A stretch of DNA of 44,405 bases from NCBI GenBank assembly GCA_051747745.1, contig JBNJGL010000014.1:1-44405 (forward strand). Direction: 5' to 3'. Origin of the DNA: QPJE01 sp051747745. GTDB taxonomy: Bacteria; Bacillota; Halanaerobiia; Halanaerobiales; Halanaerobiaceae. This document shows, one piece after another, positions 1 through 7,817 of the stretch; positions within the stretch are counted from its first letter, which is position 1, and each line of letters begins with the position of its first letter. Under the pieces are notes generated by a model. It worked only from the letters and a program-made list of their open reading frames with translations. It did not search any database and was not told the origin of the DNA. The position numbers were made by a program, and so were the translations under genes.

Positions 1-108
1 AATGTCCAGTTCTAATACGTCTGTCGGGCAAAAGTCCACACATATGCCGCAGCTTTTGCACCATGTCTGATTGATCTCTATCTTTGTTTTGCTTTTGCTT
101 TTGCTCAT
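1..108 (-). CDS. korD: Ferredoxin-type delta subunit of a 2-oxoacid:ferredoxin oxidoreductase (5' part only)
   Basis: Partial gene; only the first 36 codons are inside the window, the rest lies beyond the left edge. The start ATG is at 108, 5 bases after an AAGGAGTT ribosome binding site at 114-121. The peptide begins MSKSKSKTK and then has WCKSCGICVDFCP, the C-x2-C-x2-C-x3-CP pattern of a [4Fe-4S] cluster, followed by TDVLELD. This closely matches the N-terminal half of the korD gene at the other end of the window (WCKRCGICVHVCP, TNVLKL). It is therefore probably the small ferredoxin subunit of a second 2-oxoglutarate/2-oxoacid:ferredoxin oxidoreductase, passing electrons to ferredoxin. It begins only 15 bases after the tctA stop and so looks cotranscribed with the tct transporter. 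The substrate cannot be told from this fragment. Confidence 0.8.
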   Translation of the reverse strand, partial: MSKSKSKTKIEINQTWCKSCGICVDFCPTDVLELDI

Positions 109-123
109 GATCTAACTCCTTTA

Positions 124-1638
124 CTAATTATTATTCAGCACTTTTTTTCTGAAAGTCTTAATAACTAACCCAAAGAGGGGTGTTGACTGAAGTGCAGAAA
201 ATAGTGCAAGTGCAAGTAAAATTGCAGAAATTGGACTTCTCAAAAAGATCATCCATGACCCTCTACTCATTAACAGTGACTGATTCAAGCTTGTATCAAA
301 CATATGACCCAAGATAAGGCCTATTACCATTGGAGCAGTCGGCATATCTATTTTGTTCATAAAATAGCCGAGTATTCCAAAAAGGAACATCAATATTACA
401 TCAAAAAAACTATTATTGATTGCAAATGAACCAACAACAGCAAGTACAACAATCAGTGGAGCAATAACTTTATTATCTATCTTGGTCACATATATTGTTG
501 CTCTTGTAAACATCAAACCAATTATAAACATAAATATATTAGCAAAAAATAGTCCCCATATTAATGTATATGTTACATCAGCATGTTCTGTCATAAGAGT
601 CGGTCCAGGTAAAATACCATGTACCATAAGTCCACCTATTAAAACAGCAGTAGATGAACTTCCTGGTATACCAAGTGTAAGTGTTGGGATCAGGGCACCA
701 CCAACAACAGCATTATTTGCTGCTTCTGCTGAAGCGATACCTTCCGGCCTTCCCTCGCCAAATCCTGTTTTATCTTTGGCCCACCTCTTTGCTTCATTAT
801 ATGCAAACCAGCAGGCAGTGTCTCCACCGGTGCCAGGAATTAAACCAGTAATTACTCCTATTCCAGAAGATCTCAAAATTGTAACAATTAATTTTCTAAA
901 TTCTTTAAAAGTTGGAAGCATTTTATCTTCAATCGGATTGATTTCTCCGGTATTCATAGCAGACTTCTGCTCTATTAAATGTATAGCCTGAGGAATAGAA
1001 AACAAACCAATAAGTGCAACCACAAATGGAATCCCAGAAAATAAGTACATATTACCAAAAGTGAATCTCGGTGTACCGGTTGTCGGGTCCATACCAATTA
1101 AAGCTAACAGCAGTCCAATAGAACCAGATAAAAGTCCTAAGACTGTCGAACCTCTAACTAAAGAACCTATAATGGTCATACCCAGAACAGCTACTGCAAA
1201 TAGCTCTGCAGGGCCAAATTCCAGTGCCAGTTTTCCTAAAAGTGGTGCAACAGTTAAAAGTACAAGTGCACTTATCATACCACCAATAAATGAAGAAGTT
1301 AGTGATATACCAAAAGCTTTACCAGGATAACCTTTCTGGGCCATCGGATATCCATCCATAATTGTAGCTGCTGCAGCCGGTGTACCAGGTGTTTTCAAAA
1401 GTATAGCAGCAATTGATCCTCCATACATAGCTCCCATATATAGTGATGCAAGCATACTGATACCGGAAGCAGGATCAAGTCCAAAAGTTAAAGGCAGCAG
1501 TATTGCAATAGCCATTGTAGCTGATAATCCCGGCATTGAACCAACAAATAAACCGATACTTGTACCGAGAGCTATCAAAAGTAAATTAAAAGGCTGTATT
1601 ACATTGGTAAGTCCAAATAAAATATTATCCATTATCAT
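124..1638 (-). CDS. tctA: Tripartite tricarboxylate transporter, large permease TctA
   Basis: A 504-residue, highly hydrophobic protein of the usual TctA length, with about ten or more membrane segments. Gly/Pro-rich stretches typical of the family are visible: GSMPGLSATMAIAILLPLTF near residues 33-52, KTPGTPAAAATIMDGYP near 82-98, ITGLIPGTGGDTACWFAYNE near 261-280 and LGIPGSSSTAVLIGG near 322-336. In this family TctA is the main channel subunit of a secondary transporter driven by a cation gradient, fed by the periplasmic TctC protein. The start follows AGGAGGT with a 10-base spacer; a second in-frame ATG two codons on is also possible. The gene follows tctB by 15 bases and precedes the partial korD gene by 15 bases. 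Substrate specificity is not visible; carboxylates are usual. Confidence 0.95.
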   Translation of the reverse strand: MIMDNILFGLTNVIQPFNLLLIALGTSIGLFVGSMPGLSATMAIAILLPLTFGLDPASGISMLASLYMGAMYGGSIAAILLKTPGTPAAAATIMDGYPMAQKGYPGKAFGISLTSSFIGGMISALVLLTVAPLLGKLALEFGPAELFAVAVLGMTIIGSLVRGSTVLGLLSGSIGLLLALIGMDPTTGTPRFTFGNMYLFSGIPFVVALIGLFSIPQAIHLIEQKSAMNTGEINPIEDKMLPTFKEFRKLIVTILRSSGIGVITGLIPGTGGDTACWFAYNEAKRWAKDKTGFGEGRPEGIASAEAANNAVVGGALIPTLTLGIPGSSSTAVLIGGLMVHGILPGPTLMTEHADVTYTLIWGLFFANIFMFIIGLMFTRATIYVTKIDNKVIAPLIVVLAVVGSFAINNSFFDVILMFLFGILGYFMNKIDMPTAPMVIGLILGHMFDTSLNQSLLMSRGSWMIFLRSPISAILLALALFSALQSTPLFGLVIKTFRKKVLNNN

Positions 1639-1653
1639 TTCAATTTATACCTC

Positions 1654-2142
1654 CTACGAAAGAATACCCATCGGTATCGGTAAATTTAAAAACTTAACAA
1701 AAACTAAATAAACAAACAAATTAAATCCTACAGTTATAAGAATAGCATTTCTTAAACTTGTTGATTTTAAATACATAAATGAGGCTATTATAAATACTGG
1801 TGTAACTATAAAATAACCAAGAGTTTTTAAAGTAAAAACATAAATTCCTATCATAACTGCAAATATAAATGCTTTTAAATAATCAATTTCTCCTACAGCA
1901 TCTGTAAATCCAGAATCACTTTTTTTATTTTTCTTCTTTTTAGGTTTATCTTTATTAACAAATTTCAAAATTTGTTCTATCAGCATTAAGATAGTAAAAA
2001 ATACGATTATATAAATCAAAATAACAGGAAATCTTTTAGCCATACTGGGTAATTTGCCGGACTGACTGTAAAAAACTCCAGCCATTGTTAAAACCATAGC
2101 AGCAGTTAAAAAATATTTCCATAATGCTTTAAACATTTTCAC
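1654..2142 (-). CDS. tctB: Tripartite tricarboxylate transporter, small permease TctB
   Basis: Small membrane subunit with about four hydrophobic segments and a lysine-rich cytoplasmic loop (KDKPKKKKNKKSD) in the middle, the layout of TctB. I place the start at GTG 2142, giving 162 residues (VKMFKALWKYF...), because AAGGAAGGTG lies 9 bases upstream of it. A longer reading from ATG 2187 would start inside the stem of the terminator-like hairpin at 2168-2197 and adds 15 unlikely residues, so I reject it. The gene lies between tctC and tctA and partners TctA in the membrane. Expression is probably set partly by read-through of the upstream hairpin. TctB proteins are poorly conserved, so the call rests on size, topology and position. 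Confidence 0.85.
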   Translation of the reverse strand: MKMFKALWKYFLTAAMVLTMAGVFYSQSGKLPSMAKRFPVILIYIIVFFTILMLIEQILKFVNKDKPKKKKNKKSDSGFTDAVGEIDYLKAFIFAVMIGIYVFTLKTLGYFIVTPVFIIASFMYLKSTSLRNAILITVGFNLFVYLVFVKFLNLPIPMGILS

Positions 2143-2167
2143 GTCAATTGTCACCTTCCTTTTAAAA

Positions 2168-2197
2168 AATAGAAGGGATGAAATCATCCCTTCTATT
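2168..2197 (-). terminator. Terminator-like attenuating hairpin between tctC and tctB
   Basis: A perfect 14-bp inverted repeat (AATAGAAGGGATGA and its complement) with almost no loop, followed on the minus strand by a run of six T. It lies 47 bases after the tctC stop and just before the tctB ribosome binding site. It should end most transcripts after tctC and let a fraction through to tctBA, giving more binding protein than permease. Confidence 0.85.
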
Positions 2198-2243
2198 ATT
2201 ATGTCTTAATTATATATTTATATTCAATATCTAATGAATCTAT

Positions 2244-3215
2244 TTAGTTTTGGTACTGATCTTTAACGTTTTCCCAGATTTCTCCATAAATCTCTGACTG
2301 AGTTTCTAGATAATCCCAGTAATCTTCACCAGTTTTAATATCAAGATTCATAGCTCTATCTGCTGCAGCTTTCTGGAATTCAGGATCTTTGGCCATTTCT
2401 TCTACAGCTGCTATTAATGTATCTACTGCTTCTTCTGGCATACCTTTTGGTCCACTGATACCACGTGAAGAACCTGCAACAACATTATATCCTAATTCTT
2501 TCATTGTAGGAACATCTGGCAGAGCGTCTATTCTCTCTTCAGAATAAACAGCAAGTGCTTTTAAGTTGCCTTCTTTAACCTGTGGATATGTGATACCAAC
2601 ATTGTTACTGCTTGCATCAATTTTTCCACCCATAGCTGCCTGCCATGAAGGTCCGTCACCTGTGAAAGGAATAAGCTGGAAGTCAAGACCGGTTTCTCTT
2701 TCCAGAATTAACATTGAGAAAAAGTCGTCTCCACCAACACCAGAGTGACCAACAGTAACTTCTCCAGGATTCTCTTCAGCATATGTCATAAGTTCTTCCA
2801 TTGTATCAAATGGACTATCTGCTGCAACAACCATAACACCAGGATCTGTTACGATATTTGCAATAGGATCAAACATATCTATATGATAAACTATTTCTTC
2901 ATTCATAATATAGTTAGTCATAAGCATTGGAGTATTTGTTACACTGATTGTATATCCATCATTATCAGTATCATAAGCCAGCTGAGTCCAGGCGATTGCA
3001 CCTGTAGCACCAGGCTTGTACTCATTAACAAAACTTGTATCTAAAATATCCTGTAGAAATGGTTCTACTAACTGTGCAAGTGCATCACTACCGCCACCAG
3101 GACTGAAACCCATAAGCATCTTAATTGGCTTTTCTGGATAAGCTGCCAGTGACATACTGGAGATTACAAATACCATGATTAGTACCATTACTAAAATTCT
3201 TGATTTCTTTAACAT
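2244..3215 (-). CDS. tctC: Tripartite tricarboxylate transporter, periplasmic binding protein TctC (Bug family)
   Basis: 323 residues. An N-terminal signal peptide (MLKKSRILVMVLIMVFVISS then MSLAA) is followed by YPEKPIKMLMGFSPGGGSDA, the conserved start of Bug/TctC proteins (YPxKPI...PGGGxD). Other family marks are VNEYKPGATGAIA near residues 63-75, the VTVGHSGVGG stretch near 154-163 and the ALPDVPTMKELG motif near 231-242. There is no lipobox cysteine, so the mature protein should be free in a periplasm. It captures a carboxylate ligand and delivers it to TctAB. AAGGGGG lies 9 bases upstream of the ATG. First gene of the tctC-tctB-tctA unit; a hairpin follows it. The ligand is not predictable from sequence alone. 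Confidence 0.95.
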   Translation of the reverse strand: MLKKSRILVMVLIMVFVISSMSLAAYPEKPIKMLMGFSPGGGSDALAQLVEPFLQDILDTSFVNEYKPGATGAIAWTQLAYDTDNDGYTISVTNTPMLMTNYIMNEEIVYHIDMFDPIANIVTDPGVMVVAADSPFDTMEELMTYAEENPGEVTVGHSGVGGDDFFSMLILERETGLDFQLIPFTGDGPSWQAAMGGKIDASSNNVGITYPQVKEGNLKALAVYSEERIDALPDVPTMKELGYNVVAGSSRGISGPKGMPEEAVDTLIAAVEEMAKDPEFQKAAADRAMNLDIKTGEDYWDYLETQSEIYGEIWENVKDQYQN

Positions 3216-3719
3216 AAAATAAATCCCCCTTGAATTTTTTTAGTGTTTAGCTCAACAACATCCAGCTGATATAATTCCTCAACCACCTCCCTTTAACTTA
3301 TTTCCTTATATAAATTATATTGTATTTTTTAGACATAAAAAGTTATGATATTATATAAGCTGCAGAAAGCAGCCTGTGTGAGTAAATTTTTATATAAAAT
3401 ATTGATTGGTGAGCAGATACTTTAATTGTTATCTGAAAATTCATTAAATTCTGCGCTCAACTGAAATAATTTGTGTTCTTCTCTTCATTCAATAGAATTT
3501 TACACAGCATCTCCTTAAAAGAAGCTGATTATTTTTTAGAATATTTTATCTTATACTAATATAATAGAATATTTTGAAGGAGAATGCCTTTCATATATTG
3601 TTCAATAATAAGCAATCATGCATATATTGTTGCATAATTGTAAAAAAATAAAGGAATATCTAATTTTTTTGCGAATTCTTACAATAATAATTTCATTTTA
3701 GAAGGGAAAGATACATAAT
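3216..3719. other. Divergent intergenic region between tctC and the MFS gene
   Basis: 504 bases, very AT-rich, no gene. It must hold the promoter of tctC (minus) and of the MFS-araC-araC unit (plus). On the plus strand a TATAAT at 3560-3565 is a candidate -10 with only a poor -35. Downstream of it are two copies of CATATATTGTT (see next entry). On the minus strand a GG-N10-GC spacing at 3250-3263 recalls sigma-54 promoters, but its -12 element is poor. A weak 5-bp GCTGC/GCAGC hairpin lies at 3359-3373. Confidence 0.5.
3592..3638 (+). repeat. Pair of direct repeats, CATATATTGTT, candidate regulator sites
   Basis: CATATATTGTTCAATAAT at 3592-3609 and CATATATTGTTGCATAAT at 3621-3638, 29 bases apart start to start, 80-130 bases before the MFS start codon. 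Direct repeats in front of an operon encoding two AraC-type regulators are plausible binding sites for those regulators. The same ten-base core, CATATATTGT, recurs at 17482-17491 in the dyad before the aco operon. Confidence 0.4.
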
Positions 3720-4925
3720 ATGAAGAAAAAAAAGATATTCATTTTTGCTCTACATGTTCTAATGATCACACAAACTTACTTTTTTCTACCATTAATTCCA
3801 ATTTATGCAAAAGAATTTGGAATTACTCAGTTTTTGATCGGTCAGATTATATTTTTTTATAATCTTCCCAGTGGATTTACAAAAATATATATAGGGTTTT
3901 TAATTGACAAAATAGGTAGTAAAAATGTGCTTATATTGTCAAATGTTATATTTATGATAGGACTAATATTTTATTTTTTTCCGGGAAGTTTCTTCATATT
4001 ATGTACCGCACAATTTTTAACAGGTACGAGCAGGGCAGCTTTCATGGCAAGTACAGCCTTCTATTTTTCCGAAATGGATGCAGATGAACGCGGTAAAAAT
4101 CTCGGTATTAGAACAGCTGGAATAGGTATGGGATTTTTTATCGGCCCTATATTAGGAGGTTTTGCAAGTGATCTGTGGGGATATTATACTCTTTTTATAA
4201 TCTTATTATTATCTTTTGTTTTAAATGCTTTTCTTTTAAAAAATCTGCCTGAATTGATAATAAAAAAAGAAAATAAAAAAATAATCAAAAAACAAAAAAA
4301 TAGTTTTATTGAAGATACTAAAATTCTACTTAAAAACCCAGAATATCTTATAGTTATATTAAGTGGATTTACTATATCTGCAATTATGATTCTAACAGAC
4401 AATTATCTTCCACTTTATCTTAACGAAATTAACCTTTCTATGAAGGCAGTTGGTTTTATATTAAGTGTTAAAGGTCTTTCTCAAATAATATTTGGCGGTA
4501 TAATGGGAAGCCTTTCTGACAGATATGGCAGAATGATTTTTGTTTATGGTGGTGTTGTTATACCGGCTCTTTCTATTATGACATTACCCTTTCTCAAAAA
4601 TTTTTATCTGCTCGTTATGGCTGTCTTTTTAATATCTATAGGATTTACAGTTTTAAATCCTATATTGAATGCACTTGCAGCTGAAACCGTAAGTCCAGAA
4701 AGAAGAGGTTTTTCTATCGGCATCTGGCAGTCCAGTGTCAGCTTTGCTACAACAACATTTGCCCTTTTGTTTGGCTATATGTACAGCATTTTAGATTTAA
4801 AATATATATTTATTCTTGCCAGCCTCTTCTTATTATTCTGCCTTATCGGTGTCATTGTTTTAAGATACAAGTTCGTGCTAACTAAAAATACCAAATTACA
4901 GGAGGTGAATTCTTATGACCGGTAA
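3720..4925 (+). CDS. Major facilitator superfamily transporter
   Basis: 401 residues, twelve predicted membrane helices in two halves joined by a basic, lysine-rich loop near residues 180-200 (KKENKKIIKKQKN). The first half has an MFS motif A-like loop, GFLIDKIGSKNVL, after helix 2; the second has GSLSDRYGRMIFV, a good motif A, near residues 261-273. This is the layout of drug or sugar/metabolite efflux MFS proteins (DHA1-like), but the substrate cannot be inferred. AGAAGGGAAAG lies 9 bases before the ATG. The last 11 bases overlap the start of the first AraC gene, so the three genes are one transcript. The linked regulators probably control this transporter. Confidence 0.88.
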   Translation: MKKKKIFIFALHVLMITQTYFFLPLIPIYAKEFGITQFLIGQIIFFYNLPSGFTKIYIGFLIDKIGSKNVLILSNVIFMIGLIFYFFPGSFFILCTAQFLTGTSRAAFMASTAFYFSEMDADERGKNLGIRTAGIGMGFFIGPILGGFASDLWGYYTLFIILLLSFVLNAFLLKNLPELIIKKENKKIIKKQKNSFIEDTKILLKNPEYLIVILSGFTISAIMILTDNYLPLYLNEINLSMKAVGFILSVKGLSQIIFGGIMGSLSDRYGRMIFVYGGVVIPALSIMTLPFLKNFYLLVMAVFLISIGFTVLNPILNALAAETVSPERRGFSIGIWQSSVSFATTTFALLFGYMYSILDLKYIFILASLFLLFCLIGVIVLRYKFVLTKNTKLQEVNSYDR

Positions 4926-5787
4926 TATAGATCACAGCCAATCTGATTTCAGCCTGCTTATAGAAGATTTTATAATTTCTCACAGAAAAAAACCTGTAGT
5001 TCTTCGAGGTCACAAACATTATCATAATGCATACGAAATTCTGCTGACAAACAGCGGCTGTGGAGAGTTTTTTATCAGGAATAGAAATTATGAAATTGAG
5101 GATAAAACAATTTTTATAATAGATGAGTCTGAAATACACAGACCAAAAGTATCAGAAAAAAAACAGGTTTTTGACCGTTTTGTAATTCATATTAAAGAAG
5201 AGTTTTTAAAAAGTTATTTTAACAATGTAGAAGGTGATTTTAAACCACTGCAGATATTCAATAAAAATATTAAATCAATTAAATTAAATGATCCTCAGTA
5301 CAATAAACTAAAATATATTACAGAAAAATTAATATTTGAATCGACAAAAAAACAGCCTGGATATCAGTCGATCATTCATGCTTACCTTTTAGAAATGTTT
5401 GTTATAATTTTTAGACTTACAGAAGAAAATAGTTTCTCCGAAAAAAAAGCTGATTCTTCAAATCAAAAACTGCATCAGATAATTGAATATATTAATCATA
5501 ATTATAAAAACAATCTTACTCTAAAGGGAATTGCTAAAAATTTATATATCAGCAAATATTACTTGAGCCACTTTTTTAAAGAAAAAACCGGTTTTACTGT
5601 TATAGAATTTGTTAACAGCCGACGTATAATTGAAGCACAAAAAATGCTGACCAGCACCAACTTAAGCATTACTGATATTGCAGTAAGTGTTGGTTTCAAT
5701 TCTTTGAATCACTTTGAAAGAACATTTAAAAAAATAAATGGTGTTACACCAACACAATATCAAGAAATGGAAAGTCCCGGGAGGTAG
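4915..5787 (+). CDS. AraC-family transcriptional regulator, first of a tandem pair
   Basis: 290 residues. The N-terminal half is a cupin-type sensor domain with HKHYHNAYEI near residues 37-46, a His-rich strand typical of AraC proteins. The C-terminal half (about 186-285) carries two helix-turn-helix motifs: LTLKGIAKNLYISKYYLSHF, then ITDIAVSVGFNSLNHFERTF followed by the family signature around GVTPTQYQ. It should bind DNA as a ligand-responsive activator. The ATG follows AGGAGGTG by 7 bases and overlaps the MFS gene. It aligns along its whole length with the next gene, for example DFKP...IF, YLL and EFVNSRRIIEAQKMLT against EFLNNKRIIEAQKMLK. The ligand is unknown. Confidence 0.93.
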   Translation: MTGNIDHSQSDFSLLIEDFIISHRKKPVVLRGHKHYHNAYEILLTNSGCGEFFIRNRNYEIEDKTIFIIDESEIHRPKVSEKKQVFDRFVIHIKEEFLKSYFNNVEGDFKPLQIFNKNIKSIKLNDPQYNKLKYITEKLIFESTKKQPGYQSIIHAYLLEMFVIIFRLTEENSFSEKKADSSNQKLHQIIEYINHNYKNNLTLKGIAKNLYISKYYLSHFFKEKTGFTVIEFVNSRRIIEAQKMLTSTNLSITDIAVSVGFNSLNHFERTFKKINGVTPTQYQEMESPGR

Positions 5788-5792
5788 TTTGA

Positions 5793-6662
5793 ATGGATAA
5801 TGTCAAAAAGAAATCTATCAAAAATTTTTTGGAAGAAGATTTTCATATAATTCATCGAAAAAATACTTCAACTGCGAAAGTAAATAAACACCACCATAAT
5901 GCATATGAAATAATAATTCAGAACAATGGTACCGGTAGTTTCTTTATCAAAGATAAAAATTATAATATGAAAGCTCAAACTCTGTTTTTGATTAATGAAT
6001 ATGATATTCACCACTATTTTTTCCCGGAAAAATTAAAAACATATGATCGTTTTGTTCTTTATATAAAATCTGATTTTCTAAATAATTATTTTAATTATAT
6101 TAAAGACGATTTTAAACCGGTAGACATTTTTAAAAAAGAAATTAAATGTCTTAAATTAAATGAACCAGAATATAAACAATTAAAATTTTTATCAGAAAGA
6201 ATGATTCTGGAACTGACTAAAGAAAAAACAGGATATAGATCAATTGTCAATTCTTATCTACTTCAATTTTTTGTAACAATTCATAGACTACTGGAAAACA
6301 ATAAATATAATGGTTTAAAGGAAAAAGGAAAAAATGAAGGACGGCTTCAAAAAATAATCGCATATATTGATGATAATTATAAAGAGAATATTACTTTAAA
6401 TGAAATTGCTGAAACACTATATATAAGTAAATATTATCTCAGTCACTTTTTTAAAGACAAAACCGGTTTTACCATAATAGAATTTTTAAATAACAAAAGA
6501 ATTATCGAAGCTCAAAAAATGCTAAAAAACACAAATCTAAATGTCACTGATATCGCAATGAATGTCGGCTTTAATACTCTAAATCATTTTGAAAGAACAT
6601 TTAAAAATATAAACGGTATTACACCAACACAATATCGAAATATAAACAGCAATAATTTTTAG
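5793..6662 (+). CDS. AraC-family transcriptional regulator, second of a tandem pair
   Basis: 289 residues, the paralogue of the preceding gene. The cupin strand reads KHHHNAYEI near residues 32-40. The double helix-turn-helix is LTLNEIAETLYISKYYLSHF-like (here ITLNEIAETLY) plus VTDIAMNVGFNTLNHFERTF and GITPTQYR. It starts 5 bases after the stop of the first gene, behind GGGAGGTAG. Sensor domains have diverged more than the DNA-binding domains, which suggests two inputs acting on related sites, or a heterodimer; this is inference. The TAG stop forms the base of the terminator hairpin that closes the operon. Confidence 0.93.
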   Translation: MDNVKKKSIKNFLEEDFHIIHRKNTSTAKVNKHHHNAYEIIIQNNGTGSFFIKDKNYNMKAQTLFLINEYDIHHYFFPEKLKTYDRFVLYIKSDFLNNYFNYIKDDFKPVDIFKKEIKCLKLNEPEYKQLKFLSERMILELTKEKTGYRSIVNSYLLQFFVTIHRLLENNKYNGLKEKGKNEGRLQKIIAYIDDNYKENITLNEIAETLYISKYYLSHFFKDKTGFTIIEFLNNKRIIEAQKMLKNTNLNVTDIAMNVGFNTLNHFERTFKNINGITPTQYRNINSNNF

Positions 6663-6687
6663 AGCAGTCTAACTGCTCTTTTTTTTA
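6661..6687 (+). terminator. Intrinsic terminator after the second araC gene
   Basis: AGAGCAGT-CTA-ACTGCTCT (8-bp stem, 3-base loop) followed by eight T. The stem begins within the stop codon of the second AraC gene. Confidence 0.9.
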
Positions 6688-6701
6688 TATAATATAAAAA
6701 G

Positions 6702-6738
6702 CTCCTCCCGATAAAAATTAAATGTCCTTCAGGAGGAG
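6702..6738 (-). terminator. Intrinsic terminator of the AKR gene
   Basis: CTCCTCC and GGAGGAG arms (7 bp) enclose 23 bases; on the minus strand the stem is followed by CTTTTTATATT. It faces the terminator of the convergent araC unit. Confidence 0.6.
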
Positions 6739-6808
6739 TATATAATCTAACAGAAATTTATAATATAATCAATAATTTTGTATCAAAAAATATTACTTCA
6801 AATAATTA

Positions 6809-7756
6809 TTATGTTATTCTAATACAAAATTGGGGACAAACAGGACTGCAGTAACCGCAGAGTATACATTTTTCGTGATCCACTGTAACCTTATCATCAA
6901 CAATGGAAAGTGCATAATTAGGACAGGTTTCTATGCATTTTAAACATTTTATACACAGCTTATTCAATATAGTAAGCTTTTTCTTCTCTTTTTCTATTTT
7001 CATATCCTCGGTTATTTTTTCACCGGCAAACATTTTCAGATTTAAATCCACTTCTTCTTTTGCAACCATTCCAACTGCAATAGAATCTATAAACTCTTTA
7101 TTTAAAACAAATTCAAAGGCCTCATTTATATCATCAATCAAATTACCTCCCGCAAGAGGCTTCATTGCATAAACAGCTTTGCCAGAATCATGTGCATACT
7201 TCAATGCCAGGCTCATATCTTCTCTGCTTCCATCTACTATTCCTCTGCCTGTTATATTATAAATTGCAAAAACAACATCAATATTCTCATTTTCTGCTGC
7301 CCTTTTTACAACTTCAACATAGTGGGTGGCAATTCCAATATTTTTTATTTTACCCTTTATTTTCAGATCAATCAGTGCACGCAGAGCTTCTTTTCTTTTT
7401 GTAAAAGGCTCTGACTCTCTGGCAGCATGGATATGAAATATGTCGAAATATTCAATTCCTAATTTTGTTAAGCCATTCTCGACATGCTCTACTACCTCCT
7501 CATACGTCTCAGCATGTGATTTAGAAGCTATTACAAAATCTTCCCGGTCCAAATTTTTAATTACTGGAGCAATATAATCATAAGTTCTGTACATTTCTGC
7601 AGTATCAATAAAATTTATGCCTGAATCAAAAGCATATTTGATTACCTCTATACCATCATTTAACGGCATGTTTTTCTGTGCTGGCCCAAGTGGAAGTGCA
7701 CCAAAACACATTTTGCTAACTTCCAGATCAGTACCTCTTAATAATCTTTTTCCCAT
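6809..7756 (-). CDS. Aldo/keto reductase with C-terminal 2[4Fe-4S] ferredoxin domain
   Basis: 315 residues from ATG 7756, which lies 4 bases after AGAGGGGTGG; a reading 23 codons longer lacks a ribosome binding site. Residues 1-260 are an aldo/keto reductase barrel: MGKRLLRGTDLEVSKMCFG at the start, FIDTAEMYRTYDY with the catalytic Asp and Tyr, VIASKSHAE with the Lys and DIFHIHAARE with the His. The C-terminus holds two cluster motifs, CIKCLKCIETCP and CILCGYCSPVCP. Such fusions occur in anaerobes and probably exchange electrons between ferredoxin and NAD(P)H-linked carbonyl reduction; the substrate is unknown. It lies 61 bases after the thermonuclease gene and may share its transcript. Confidence 0.93.
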   Translation of the reverse strand: MGKRLLRGTDLEVSKMCFGALPLGPAQKNMPLNDGIEVIKYAFDSGINFIDTAEMYRTYDYIAPVIKNLDREDFVIASKSHAETYEEVVEHVENGLTKLGIEYFDIFHIHAARESEPFTKRKEALRALIDLKIKGKIKNIGIATHYVEVVKRAAENENIDVVFAIYNITGRGIVDGSREDMSLALKYAHDSGKAVYAMKPLAGGNLIDDINEAFEFVLNKEFIDSIAVGMVAKEEVDLNLKMFAGEKITEDMKIEKEKKKLTILNKLCIKCLKCIETCPNYALSIVDDKVTVDHEKCILCGYCSPVCPQFCIRIT

Positions 7757-7817
7757 TATTCCACCCCTCTTTAATTTAATATATAAACATAAATTTTTCA
7801 TCTCAATCCAAACTGTA

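Noticed and set aside
416..1330. Open plus-strand frames opposite tctA (416-991 and 1061-1330).
   Set aside because: They lie entirely antisense to a clear TctA gene, lack ribosome binding sites and read as low-complexity Ser/Pro/Ile-rich peptides, the usual shadow of a membrane protein gene.
3239..3263. GG-N10-GC spacing upstream of tctC, resembling a sigma-54 promoter.
   Set aside because: The -12 element (TTGAGC) departs from TTGCA, and no sigma-54 activator gene is adjacent, so I do not call it. Spacing to the tctC ribosome binding site is similar to the aco case, which is why it was considered.
3583..3636. Small frame MPFIYCSIISNHAYIVA after GAAGGAGA upstream of the MFS gene, as a possible leader peptide.
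   Set aside because: Only one base separates the AAGGAG from the ATG, too close for initiation, and the frame mainly reflects the CATATATTGTT repeats.
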